Origin: N074bin45 sp039587475
GTDB taxonomy: Bacteria > Gemmatimonadota > Gemmatimonadetes > Gemmatimonadales > GWC2-71-9
Direction of reading: 5' to 3'
Length of the DNA: 44,360 bases
Assembly: GCA_039587475.1 (NCBI GenBank)
Contig: JBDHIK010000011.1
Coordinates: 1-44,360, forward strand
Shown here: one piece after another, positions 33,035 through 40,902 of the stretch
How positions within the stretch are numbered: the stretch's first letter is position 1
Layout of the letters: each line of letters opens with the position of its first letter
Made by a program: the position numbers and the translations under genes
Notes under the pieces: generated by a model
Database searches by the model: none
What the model was told of the DNA's origin: nothing
Seen by the model: the letters and a program-made list of their open reading frames with translations, nothing else

Positions 33035-33265
33035 CGCGACCTGATGGGCCAGCGCTTTCTGCAGGTCCGGTCGCTTGAGCTGGAACAGTCCCCACAATCC
33101 CCAGACGGCCCTGGTCGTCACCTCGAAATGCTCCCCCTGGGCCGGTTCCGAGGCCGAGCTCGCCAGCGTGGCTGGGACACCAAGAGCCGTCGCGTCGTAG
33201 GTCAGTGAGCAGCCACTGGCCGATGCTGCAATGAGCATCACCGACACAGCCGCCACGATTCGCAT
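32906..33265 (-). CDS. Bor-like small lipoprotein
   Basis: 119 residues from ATG 33265 (a GTG at 33283 is the longer option). Signal peptide with lipobox ASASGC, Cys about residue 19. The mature part, with VWGLWGLFQLKRPDLQKALA and SDILFTVITVGILSTRSVTVEG, resembles the layout of phage lambda Bor and related serum-resistance lipoproteins: a short strand, a Q-K-like helix, then a VNGLLGFITLGIYTP-type hydrophobic segment. The similarity is by eye only. It follows the outer-membrane paralogue by about 21 bp and is probably cotranscribed. Its 3' end overlaps the antisense waaA fragment by 45 bp. Confidence 0.6.
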   Translation of the reverse strand: MRIVAAVSVMLIAASASGCSLTYDATALGVPATLASSASEPAQGEHFEVTTRAVWGLWGLFQLKRPDLQKALAHQVADATSVADIRIKSKARFSDILFTVITVGILSTRSVTVEGTVVP

Positions 33266-33286
33266 CCGAAAGTCGCCAGCCACCGG

Positions 33287-33940
33287 TCAGGGACCCGGGA
33301 CGTTCAGGGCGTAATTGATCCCGACGCCGACCGTGGACAGGGTGGAGCCTTCGATCTGGATCCAGTCATAGGCGGCACGGACCCCGAGGCCGTTCAGGAA
33401 GGCCAGGTCCAGGCCCAGGCTGAAGGCGAACTCCGTCTGGTCATTGCTCACGCCGGCGACCTTGGCCTGGGAGTAGTCGAGCCGGGGCGCGACCCACGGC
33501 TTGATGGCCATTCCCGGCGTCGGGATGGTCAGGACCACGCCGACACCTACCGGGACGTGGAGGTTGTCCGAATCGAGGACACCCTTCCAGTACGCCACCC
33601 CGGCCTGGACGTTCACCGCCAGCGGAATGAGGGGGCCGCCGAACACCTTCCAGTTGGCCGTGCCTCCGACCGTCACCTCGGTCTTGTTGACGGCCTCCAC
33701 CTTGGTGCCTCCCAGCGATGCCGAGAAGCCGAAGGGTCCGGTGCCGAAGGCGCCGGTGATCGCATAGGAAGTCCCCAGACCGGTGGCATCATTGGGAAAC
33801 CCGAAGTCGGCCCCGATGGCGAACCCCGAGGCCACCGGTGTGTTGTACACGGGGATGCCAGGCAGTTGGGCGGCGCCGGCCGTCGCCATGAACGGAACCA
33901 GAACGGCCCCAATGGCCAGGACGGTACGAAGGCGTTTCAT
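33287..33940 (-). CDS. Small outer-membrane beta-barrel-like protein, paralogue 3
   Basis: 217 residues from ATG 33940 with GGGAGAG just upstream; the open frame reaches 34006. Signal peptide MKRLRTVLAIGAVLVPFMAT to about residue 23, then QLPGIPVYNTPVASGFAIGAD. Shared blocks with paralogue 1: TSYAITGAFG, GGTANWKVFG, VQAGVAYW, IKPWVAPRLDYSQ and AFLNGLGVRAAYDW. It is closer than paralogue 1 to the C-terminal part of the chimera. Likely an outer-membrane barrel of unknown role. It heads a two-gene unit with the Bor-like lipoprotein. Confidence 0.75.
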   Translation of the reverse strand: MKRLRTVLAIGAVLVPFMATAGAAQLPGIPVYNTPVASGFAIGADFGFPNDATGLGTSYAITGAFGTGPFGFSASLGGTKVEAVNKTEVTVGGTANWKVFGGPLIPLAVNVQAGVAYWKGVLDSDNLHVPVGVGVVLTIPTPGMAIKPWVAPRLDYSQAKVAGVSNDQTEFAFSLGLDLAFLNGLGVRAAYDWIQIEGSTLSTVGVGINYALNVPGP

Positions 33941-34009
33941 GCTCTCTCCCGGAATGTCATCCAGATGGAAAACAGGACGTTGTCGGAGGTGTCCTGAACA
34001 CAACAAGAT

Positions 34010-34026
34010 CTCCGGCGGTCCCGGAG
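34010..34026 (-). terminator. Possible weak terminator after atpC
   Basis: CTCCGG and CCGGAG pair around a five-base loop. On the minus strand the hairpin is followed by the T-rich ATCTTGTTGTGTT. A 6 bp stem is short, so readthrough into the outer-membrane gene is possible. Confidence 0.4.
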
Positions 34027-34039
34027 GTGAAGCGTGGCA

Positions 34040-34291
34040 TCACGATCCTGGAGCAACGTGTTCAGTGACCACGCGTACCGTGTCATCCACGACCTGGAGG
34101 AATCCGCCGCGCACGGCGAACCGTTCCTCTCCGGACGCCGTCCGGATGACCAGCGGCCCCTCCCCCAACAGCGTCATGAACGGCGCATGGCGTGGCAGGA
34201 TCCCCACTTCGCCGTCGAAGGCTGGCGCCACGACGGAACTGGCCGTGCCGTCGAAGGAGGCGGACTCGGGGGAGATGACCGTGACCCGCAT
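34040..34291 (-). CDS. atpC: ATP synthase F1 subunit epsilon, short form
   Basis: 83 residues covering only the N-terminal beta-sandwich: MRVTVISPESASFDG, GEVGILPRHAPFMTLLGEGPL and FAVRGGFLQVVDDTVRVV. The two C-terminal helices that inhibit rotation in longer (about 130-residue) epsilon subunits are absent. Short epsilon subunits are known in some phyla, so this is not necessarily a truncation. ATG overlaps the atpD stop by one base. Confidence 0.92.
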   Translation of the reverse strand: MRVTVISPESASFDGTASSVVAPAFDGEVGILPRHAPFMTLLGEGPLVIRTASGEERFAVRGGFLQVVDDTVRVVTEHVAPGS

Positions 34292-35715
34292 TACTCGCTC
34301 GCCATCTTCTCGGCCTTGGCAACGGCCTCATCGATGTCGCCGACCATGTAGAACGCCTGCTCGGGGAGGTCGTCGAACTCCCCGCTCAACACGCGCTCGA
34401 AACTGGAGATGGTGTCTTCGAGCTTGACGTACTTCCCGGGGAATCCGGTGAACTGCTCCGCCACGAAGAACGGCTGGGACAGAAACCGCTGAAGGCGCCT
34501 GGCCCGGGAGACGACCAGCTTGTCTTCTTCGCTGAGTTCATCCATGCCGAGGATGGCGATGATGTCCTGCAGGGCGCGATAGCGCTGCAGCGTGCCCTGG
34601 ACGCCGATGGCGACATTATAGTGGCGCTCACCCACGAACTGGGGATCGAGAATCCGGCTCGAGCTGTCGAGCGGGTCCACGGCCGGGTAGATGCCCAACT
34701 CGGAGATGGCCCGGGACAACACCACCGTGGCGTCCAGGTGGGCAAAGGCCGTGGCTGGCGCCGGGTCCGTCAAGTCGTCGGCTGGGACGTAGATGGCCTG
34801 CACCGAGGTGATGGAGCCCTTGTTGGTGGACGTAATGCGCTCCTGCAAATCCCCCATCTCGGTGGCCAGCGTCGGCTGGTAGCCGACGGCGCTCGGCATC
34901 CGTCCCAGCAAGGCGGAGACCTCCGAGCCGGCCTGCGTGAACCGGAAGATGTTGTCGATGAAGAGCAGCACGTCCTGGCCTTCGACGTCACGGAAATATT
35001 CCGCCACCGTCAGGCCGGTGAGACCGACCCGGAGGCGCGCGCCCGGGGGCTCGTTCATCTGGCCGTAGATCAGGGCCGCGGAGTCGATGACGCCGCTCTC
35101 CTTCATTTCGAGATACAGGTCGTTGCCTTCGCGGGTGCGCTCCCCCACCCCGCAGAACACCGACTTGCCGCCGTGGCCCTTGGCCACGTTGTTGATCAGC
35201 TCCATGATGACGACGGTCTTGCCGACGCCGGCGCCCCCGAACAGTCCAATCTTGCCGCCCTTCACGAACGGGGCGATCAGGTCGACGACCTTGATGCCGG
35301 TCTCGAAGATCTCCGTCTTGGGCTCGAGGTCGGTGAACTTTGGGGGCTCGCGGTGAATCGGCCACCGCTCGTTGTCGGCGGGAATCTCGGCCCCGCCGTC
35401 CACGGGCTCACCCAGGACGTTGAGAATCCGGCCCAGCGCGGCATTGCCGACCGGGGCGGTGATGGGGCCTCCGAGGTCCTCGACGTCGATGCCGCGCACC
35501 AGGCCGTCCGTGCTGGTCATGGCGACCGCCCGGACCTGATTCTGACCGATGTGCTGTTGCACCTCAGCCACGAGTGTCACCGGCAGTGGACCGCTGGCGT
35601 CCTCGATCTTGAGCGCGTTGTAGATCTCCGGCAGCTTCTCCGGAGCAAATTCGACGTCGATGACGGGTCCGATGACCTGGACGACCTTGCCAATATTCTT
35701 CGTTGCCGTTGCCAT
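34291..35715 (-). CDS. atpD: ATP synthase F1 subunit beta
   Basis: Catalytic subunit, 474 residues. Walker A GGAGVGKT (about 150-160), the catalytic Glu in GVGERTREGNDLY, Walker B VLLFIDNIFRFTQAG and the DELSEEDKLVVSRARRLQRFLSQPF segment contacting gamma. Preceded by AAGGA nine bases before ATG 35715. It follows atpG after a 40 bp gap. Full family length and no missing residues seen. Confidence 0.97.
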   Translation of the reverse strand: MATATKNIGKVVQVIGPVIDVEFAPEKLPEIYNALKIEDASGPLPVTLVAEVQQHIGQNQVRAVAMTSTDGLVRGIDVEDLGGPITAPVGNAALGRILNVLGEPVDGGAEIPADNERWPIHREPPKFTDLEPKTEIFETGIKVVDLIAPFVKGGKIGLFGGAGVGKTVVIMELINNVAKGHGGKSVFCGVGERTREGNDLYLEMKESGVIDSAALIYGQMNEPPGARLRVGLTGLTVAEYFRDVEGQDVLLFIDNIFRFTQAGSEVSALLGRMPSAVGYQPTLATEMGDLQERITSTNKGSITSVQAIYVPADDLTDPAPATAFAHLDATVVLSRAISELGIYPAVDPLDSSSRILDPQFVGERHYNVAIGVQGTLQRYRALQDIIAILGMDELSEEDKLVVSRARRLQRFLSQPFFVAEQFTGFPGKYVKLEDTISSFERVLSGEFDDLPEQAFYMVGDIDEAVAKAEKMASE

Positions 35716-35755
35716 GTGTATTGGTCCTTGACTCCGTGAGTGTCGGTCCCGGGGA

Positions 35756-36637
35756 TCAACCCTCGAGACCGGCCGCCCCGCCGACGATCTCGGCGATTTC
35801 CTGGGTGATTTGTGCCTGACGCTGTTTGTTGTAGGTCCGCTGGAGATTCTGAATGATGTCGCCCGCGTTGTCCGTCGCGCTCTTCATGGCCGTCCGCCGG
35901 GCGCCGTGCTCGGAGGCGACGGTCTCGACCAGGCCGCGGAACATCTGATTCCTGATGTAGAGCGGCAGCAACCGCTCGGCGATGTCCGCCGCCGTGGGCC
36001 GGAGAATGAAGTCGGGTCGGGGCCCTTCAGCCCGGGTCGGGGGCACCACCGGGAGAATGCGCATGACGGTGGGCGGCGTGGACAACGCACTGTTGAACTT
36101 GGCGAAGACCAGGTCCACGCCGCCGAGTTCCCCCGCCTCGAACGCCGCCATGAGGCCATTCATGACCTCCGCGGCGTGGTCGGTCGTGGGCTTGTCCCCG
36201 ATGTCCAGCCGGTCGCTGGCCAGTGGAATGCCCAGATACTTGAAGTACCCGATGCCCTTCTTGCCGATGGCATGGACGTCGACCGTGTAACCCGCCTGCT
36301 TGAGCTCTTCGATCCGGGCGAGGGTCGCCTTGGCGAGATTGGTATTGAAACCACCAGCCAGGCCACGGTTGGACGTCAACATGATGACGGCGGCCCGGTC
36401 CGGTCCGCCCTTGGCGGGAGGAGCCGGTTGCTGCAACAACGGGAAACGCTCTATCAGCTCCGGCGTCACCAGGTCGCCGATCACCGCCGCGAGGGCCTCG
36501 GCATACGGACGCGCGGCACGCACCCGATCCTGGGCCCGCTTCAGCTTCGACGCGGCGACCAATTCCATGGTACGCGTGATCTTGCGCGTGTTCTGAACCG
36601 AGCGAATGCGCGCCTTGAGCTGGCGACCCTTGGCCAT
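35756..36637 (-). CDS. atpG: ATP synthase F1 subunit gamma
   Basis: Central stalk, 293 residues: RQLKARIRSVQNTRKITRTMELVAASKLKRAQ at the N-terminal helix, LTSNRGLAGGFNTNL, and the C-terminal helix SEHGARRTAMKSATDNAGDIIQNL with NKQRQAQITQEIAEIVGGA. Start overlaps the atpA stop by one base (TAATG). The long helices form the rotor axle within the alpha3beta3 head. Confidence 0.96.
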   Translation of the reverse strand: MAKGRQLKARIRSVQNTRKITRTMELVAASKLKRAQDRVRAARPYAEALAAVIGDLVTPELIERFPLLQQPAPPAKGGPDRAAVIMLTSNRGLAGGFNTNLAKATLARIEELKQAGYTVDVHAIGKKGIGYFKYLGIPLASDRLDIGDKPTTDHAAEVMNGLMAAFEAGELGGVDLVFAKFNSALSTPPTVMRILPVVPPTRAEGPRPDFILRPTAADIAERLLPLYIRNQMFRGLVETVASEHGARRTAMKSATDNAGDIIQNLQRTYNKQRQAQITQEIAEIVGGAAGLEG

Positions 36638-38214
36638 TACGCCGCCACGAACAGCGGTTGAAAGGCCGCGATGGCCTGTTCGAGCTTGGCCGTCAGGTCC
36701 TCATCCAGCGCCTGCTTGGTGCGAATGCCGTCGAGCACCTCGCCCTGCGAAGCACGCAGGTAGTCGAGGAAGTCGGCCTCCCACTTCCGGACCGCTCCCA
36801 ACTCGATCTCATCGAGATGGCCGTTGGTTACGGCATAGATGACGGCGACCTGTTCTTCCACCGGCACCGGAGCGTACTGCGGTTGCTTGAGGATCTCCAC
36901 GGTCCTGGCGCCTCGCGCCAGCTGCCGCTGGGTGGCGGCATCGAGGTCGGAGCCGAACTGCGCGAAGGCCTCCAGCTCGCGGTACTGCGCCAGGCTGAGC
37001 CGAAGCGGCCCCGCGACCTTCTTCATGGCCTTGATCTGAGCGTTGCCGCCAACCCGGCTCACGCTGATACCCGGGTCGACTGCGGGGCGAACGTTGGCGA
37101 AGAAAAGGTCGGTGATCAGGAAGATCTGGCCGTCGGTGATGGAAATGACGTTGGTCGGGATGTACGCCGAGACGTCTCCAGCCTGCGTTTCGATGATCGG
37201 CAACGCCGTCAGCGACCCGCCGGGCTTCTTGATGCGGTCGTCCATCTTGACGACGTCCGGGTCGTCCGAAATCTTGGCGGCCCGCTCCAGCAGCCGGCTG
37301 TGGAGATAGAACACGTCGCCGGGGAAGGCCTCACGGCCCGGCGGCCGGCGCAACACCAGAGACATCTGGCGGTAGGCGGCGGCCTGCTTGGACAAGTCGT
37401 CGTAGACACACAGCGTGTCACGTCCTTCGACGTACATGAAGTACTCGGCGATGGCGGCTCCGGCGTACGGCGCGATGTACTGCAAGGGCGCCGGGTCCGA
37501 GGCCGACGCGGCCACGACGACCGTGTATTCCATGGCCCCGGCCTCGCGGAGCTTCTCGACCACCGTCGCCACCGTGGACAGCTTCTGCCCAATGGCGACG
37601 TAGACGCACACGACGTCCTTGCCCTTCTGATTGATGATGGTGTCGATGGCGATGGCCGTCTTGCCGGTCCCGCGGTCGCCGATGATGAGCTCGCGCTGAC
37701 CGCGCCCGATGGGAATCATCGAGTCGATGGCCTTGATACCCGTCTGGAGCGGTTGGTTCACCGGCTGCCGGACGATGATCCCCGGGGCGATCATCTCCAC
37801 CGGGCGGAAGCCCGCGTTGTCGATGGGACCCTTGCCGTCGATCGGCTGACCCAGCGGGTTCACGACCCGGCCCAGGGTGCCCGGTCCGACCGGGACTTCC
37901 AGCAACCGCCCGGTGCACCGGACCTCGTCGCCCTCACGCAACTTGAGGTAGTCGCCCATGATGGCGGCGCCGACGTTGTCCTCTTCCAGGTTCAACACCA
38001 ACCCGGTCACGGTTTCGCCGGTCTCGGAGGAGGTGAATTCGAGCATCTCGCTCGCCACCGCCGAGGTCAGTCCATAGATCCGGGCGATGCCGTCCTTCAC
38101 CTCGAGGACGGTGCCCACTTCCTTGGTATCGATGGTTGCCAGGTCCGCCGAGGCGATTTCCTTGAGCAGAACCTCTTTGAGCTCGCCCGGACGAAGCACG
38201 GAATCAGTGGCCAT
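36637..38214 (-). CDS. atpA: ATP synthase F1 subunit alpha
   Basis: 525 residues from ATG 38214 (MATDSVLRPGELKEVLLKEI); the longer frame to 38706 overlaps the ClC gene and is a shadow. Walker A GDRGTGKTAIAID, regulatory-site residues around VYVAIGQKLSTVA, and PGISVSRVGGNAQIKAMKKVAG near the gamma contact. First gene of atpAGDC. The usual upstream genes atpB, atpE, atpF and atpH are absent; across the promoter lies a divergent ClC gene, so they must be elsewhere. Confidence 0.97.
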   Translation of the reverse strand: MATDSVLRPGELKEVLLKEIASADLATIDTKEVGTVLEVKDGIARIYGLTSAVASEMLEFTSSETGETVTGLVLNLEEDNVGAAIMGDYLKLREGDEVRCTGRLLEVPVGPGTLGRVVNPLGQPIDGKGPIDNAGFRPVEMIAPGIIVRQPVNQPLQTGIKAIDSMIPIGRGQRELIIGDRGTGKTAIAIDTIINQKGKDVVCVYVAIGQKLSTVATVVEKLREAGAMEYTVVVAASASDPAPLQYIAPYAGAAIAEYFMYVEGRDTLCVYDDLSKQAAAYRQMSLVLRRPPGREAFPGDVFYLHSRLLERAAKISDDPDVVKMDDRIKKPGGSLTALPIIETQAGDVSAYIPTNVISITDGQIFLITDLFFANVRPAVDPGISVSRVGGNAQIKAMKKVAGPLRLSLAQYRELEAFAQFGSDLDAATQRQLARGARTVEILKQPQYAPVPVEEQVAVIYAVTNGHLDEIELGAVRKWEADFLDYLRASQGEVLDGIRTKQALDEDLTAKLEQAIAAFQPLFVAA

Positions 38215-38249
38215 GTTGCTCGTTGGCTGGGGTGAAAAGAGCCGTTTGG

Positions 38250-38278
38250 GGTATAGCTTGTGAAATTTATCACAAAAA
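38250..38278 (-). promoter_or_regulatory. Possible promoter of atpAGDC
   Basis: Minus strand TATACC (38255-38250) with the poor -35 TTTTTG (38278-38273) 17 bp upstream. The CRP/FNR-type palindrome lies across the spacer and -35, a position from which a bound protein would block polymerase. Confidence 0.35.
38258..38275. promoter_or_regulatory. CRP/FNR-family binding site
   Basis: TTGTGA-AATTTA-TCACAA: perfect arms TGTGA-N6-TCACA, the CRP consensus half-sites, in an AT-rich patch within very GC-rich DNA. It sits between the divergent atpA and ClC genes, about 70 bp before the expected ClC transcript start. Confidence 0.55.
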
Positions 38279-38301
38279 CACCCCATAGCAAGACAGCCGC
38301 A

Positions 38302-38330
38302 TGGGACAGCCTGAGCAGGCGTGTTACCTT
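38302..38330 (+). promoter_or_regulatory. Probable promoter of the ClC gene, leaderless type
   Basis: TGGGAC (38302-38307), 17 bp, TACCTT (38325-38330), seven bases, GTG at 38338. Confidence 0.45.
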
Positions 38331-38337
38331 CTTGCCA

Positions 38338-40104
38338 GTGAAAGACTTCACCCCCTTCGCCCGCTATCTGACCCGCCGCACCCGGTCCCTCGGGGACCTG
38401 GTGCTGCACCGCCTGGTTGCCTGGGGCGTGGACGAGACCGTCCTGCTCCTGGCCTTGGCCACACTGGTGGGCTCCGTGGTGGGCGGCGCCATCCTGCTGT
38501 TCTACCGTGGCATCGACCTGGCCGCCTTGGTGGTGCCGGGCATCACGGCCCGGCTTGGCGTCCCGATCGAACTGGCCGCCATCGCCACCCTGGTGCTGGG
38601 GCTCGTCATGGTCCGGATCATCGTCCATTTCGGCACCAGGGACTCGCCCGGCGAGAACATCCCCGACGTGATGCACGCCGTGGCCAGACGCGGGGGCGTT
38701 CTTCACTCGATGCCCGTCACGCTCAAGACGCTCGCCGCGGCCGTGACCCTTGGCAGCGGCGGATCGGTCGGGGCCGAGGGACCGGTGGCGGTACTGGGCT
38801 CGGCTCTCGGCAGCCGCATTGGGCGCTATTTCCGGTTTCGCCCCAACCGTCTCAAGCTACTGGTCGGATGTGGCGCCGCGGCTGGTATTTCCGGAGCCTT
38901 TGGAGCGCCCATTGCCGGGGTGTTCTTCGCCCTGGAAGAGATCATCGGCGGGTTCCGAACCATGGCACTGGCGCCCGTGGTGGTCGCGAGCGTGGCCGCG
39001 GCCGCGGTGACCCGCATCGGTCTTGGCGACGATCTCGTCATCACCATCCCCCAGGAATACACCATCGGTCCCACCAGTGACTTGTTCCTTTATGCCTTAC
39101 TGGGGTTGGCTGGCGGCTTCGTGGCGGTGGCGTACAACCGTGGGGTCTGGAAGATCCACGACCTGCTGGAAGACGTGCCGGGCTGGCTCAAACTGTTGTT
39201 CGCCGCGGTCGTGATCGGCGCGGTGTCGAGCCAGTTCGAGGACGGCCTTTGGGGCCGTGGCCATCAGGGGATGAATCTGGGCCTGGTTCTGGGCCAGTCC
39301 GCCTGGGTGCTGATTGCGTTGGCGCTCTCGAAGATCGCCTTGACCGGGCTCACGCTGGCTGGTGGCGGCGTGGGAGGGGTCTTCACGCCCGCCCTCGTCA
39401 TCGGGGGCACCTTCGGCTCCGCGGTGGGCATCGGCCTGGACGCCCTGTTCCCGCAACTCGGCATCGAGCCGGTGGCCTTCGGCCTCGTGGGGATGGCGGC
39501 CCTGGTCGGCGGGGCGACCCACGCCCCCCTCACGGCCATCTTCATGGTCCTGGAAATGACCAATGACTACGGCTTGATCCTCCCGCTCATGCTGGGGGGC
39601 ACCCTCTCCTACGTCGTGGCTCGCAGACTTCATCCCGAGTCGATCTACACCGAATGGCTGGTCCGTCGGGGAGAGCACATTACGCACGGGACCGATGAAG
39701 CGGTGATGCGATCTCTGACGGTGGAGGATGCCTACCGGAACGACCCGACCATCGTGCTGGCCGACGCCACACTCGCCAGCACCATGCCCATCATCCGGAC
39801 CAGCAAGGATCTGGAATACCCGGTCGTGGACTCGGACAATGTCGTGGTCGGCATCTTCACCTGGCAGGCCTTGAAGAACGCCCTGGCGGACCGTGAACTG
39901 CCGGGAGACACGCTCATCCGCGACATCGCCCAACCCTTCAGCGAGGGCGTCACCCTGAGTGACGATCTCATGACGGCCCTCAGACAACTCGGCGCCAGGG
40001 ATGCCCAGATGCTCCCCGTGGTCGACCGGGTGCCGCCCTACCACCTGCGCGGCATCATCGGGCGCAAGGAGATCTTCGCCGCATACGACCGCGCGGTGAC
40101 CTGA
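38338..40104 (+). CDS. ClC-family chloride channel or H+/Cl- antiporter with CBS domains
   Basis: 588 residues from GTG 38338; the longer frame starts before the predicted promoter. About ten or more membrane helices. Selectivity motifs: GSGGSVGAEGP (contains the gating Glu of GxEGP), FGAPIAGVFFALEE and GGGVGGVFTPALVIGGTFG. The C-terminal 130 residues are two CBS domains (about 455-585), a nucleotide-sensing module. Chloride or another anion is moved across the inner membrane; transporter versus channel cannot be settled by eye. Divergent from atpAGDC. Confidence 0.9.
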   Translation: MKDFTPFARYLTRRTRSLGDLVLHRLVAWGVDETVLLLALATLVGSVVGGAILLFYRGIDLAALVVPGITARLGVPIELAAIATLVLGLVMVRIIVHFGTRDSPGENIPDVMHAVARRGGVLHSMPVTLKTLAAAVTLGSGGSVGAEGPVAVLGSALGSRIGRYFRFRPNRLKLLVGCGAAAGISGAFGAPIAGVFFALEEIIGGFRTMALAPVVVASVAAAAVTRIGLGDDLVITIPQEYTIGPTSDLFLYALLGLAGGFVAVAYNRGVWKIHDLLEDVPGWLKLLFAAVVIGAVSSQFEDGLWGRGHQGMNLGLVLGQSAWVLIALALSKIALTGLTLAGGGVGGVFTPALVIGGTFGSAVGIGLDALFPQLGIEPVAFGLVGMAALVGGATHAPLTAIFMVLEMTNDYGLILPLMLGGTLSYVVARRLHPESIYTEWLVRRGEHITHGTDEAVMRSLTVEDAYRNDPTIVLADATLASTMPIIRTSKDLEYPVVDSDNVVVGIFTWQALKNALADRELPGDTLIRDIAQPFSEGVTLSDDLMTALRQLGARDAQMLPVVDRVPPYHLRGIIGRKEIFAAYDRAVT

Positions 40105-40120
40105 CCGGGCATCGGCCCGG
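40105..40120. terminator. Hairpin between convergent ClC and HTH genes
   Basis: CCGGGC-ATCG-GCCCGG, a 6 bp stem with a four-base loop in the 22 bp gap. No T run, so weak at best. Confidence 0.3.
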
Positions 40121-40126
40121 GGTGCG

Positions 40127-40900
40127 TCACAAGCGGCTTCGGGTCTTGCCTCGGGCAAAGCGGGTCAGGAGCTCGGCCGGAGACAGGTCGGGCAACTGGC
40201 GGCTGCCGACCCCCGCGACCCGCTGGGCGGTGCGACTCAGGTGGCTGGCGGACGAGAACTGCAGAAGGCCGGCGACGTCGGCCTGGGTGTAGCCAGGGTT
40301 CGGAAGCAGCTGTGCGGCGCACACGACTCTGGCCAGATCCAGCACGCGCTTCAGGTTGGGGGCACCGCCGGCCGCGAACTGCCGGGACAGATGCTCCCGC
40401 GTCATCCCCAGCCGCCGTGCCAGCCCTTCGGTCCGGAGCGGCCGGTCCGCCTCGGCGAGGACGGTGTGCCACACCTCGAGTTGCAGCGGCTCGGTCAAGT
40501 TGAGCATGCGGGGCGCATGGGCCAGCGCAGCCCGGCGCCGAGCCGAAAGCGAGACGCGCAGGGCCATGTCCCCGACGACCGGGTCGTCGACCCCGAGCAC
40601 CGCGGCGGCGGCGATCCCGGCCCGCTGGCACCGCAACAGCAAGTCGCCGTCATCGACCCGGTAGGCCCCGTACATCATGACATGGATTCCGGGGTATGCC
40701 CCTTCGATCAATGCCCGTGCCCCCTCCCAGAGGTGATGCCTGGGTGACAGGACGACCACTTCGATGACACGGGTAGCGAACTGACGTTGCAGTCCGGCGA
40801 TACTCCGGCAACTGACGACCCGGGGGCCACTTCGAGGGAGGCTGCGGCGCAGGTAGGTAGCCGCCTCCCGCGACTCGACCATCGCCGCGACGACGGACAT
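40127..40900 (-). CDS. AraC-type HTH transcriptional regulator with degenerate receiver-like N-terminus
   Basis: 257 residues. The C-terminal 110 residues are a two-helix-turn-helix AraC module: PLRTEGLARRLGMTREHLSRQFAAGGAPNLKRVLDLARVVCAAQLL and TQADVAGLLQFSSASHLSRTAQRVAG. The N-terminal half resembles an alpha/beta receiver fold (VVAAMVESREAATYLRRSL, IEVVVLSPRH) but lacks the acidic pocket and phosphorylatable Asp. It lies two bases after the Nudix gene at the end of the mla operon. Target genes are unknown. Confidence 0.78.
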   Translation of the reverse strand: MSVVAAMVESREAATYLRRSLPRSGPRVVSCRSIAGLQRQFATRVIEVVVLSPRHHLWEGARALIEGAYPGIHVMMYGAYRVDDGDLLLRCQRAGIAAAAVLGVDDPVVGDMALRVSLSARRRAALAHAPRMLNLTEPLQLEVWHTVLAEADRPLRTEGLARRLGMTREHLSRQFAAGGAPNLKRVLDLARVVCAAQLLPNPGYTQADVAGLLQFSSASHLSRTAQRVAGVGSRQLPDLSPAELLTRFARGKTRSRL

Positions 40901-40902
40901 GC

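Noticed and set aside
38215..38706. N-terminal extension of atpA by 164 codons
   Set aside because: It overlaps the ClC gene, is Gln/His-rich and lacks any alpha-subunit similarity; ATG 38214 gives the normal start.
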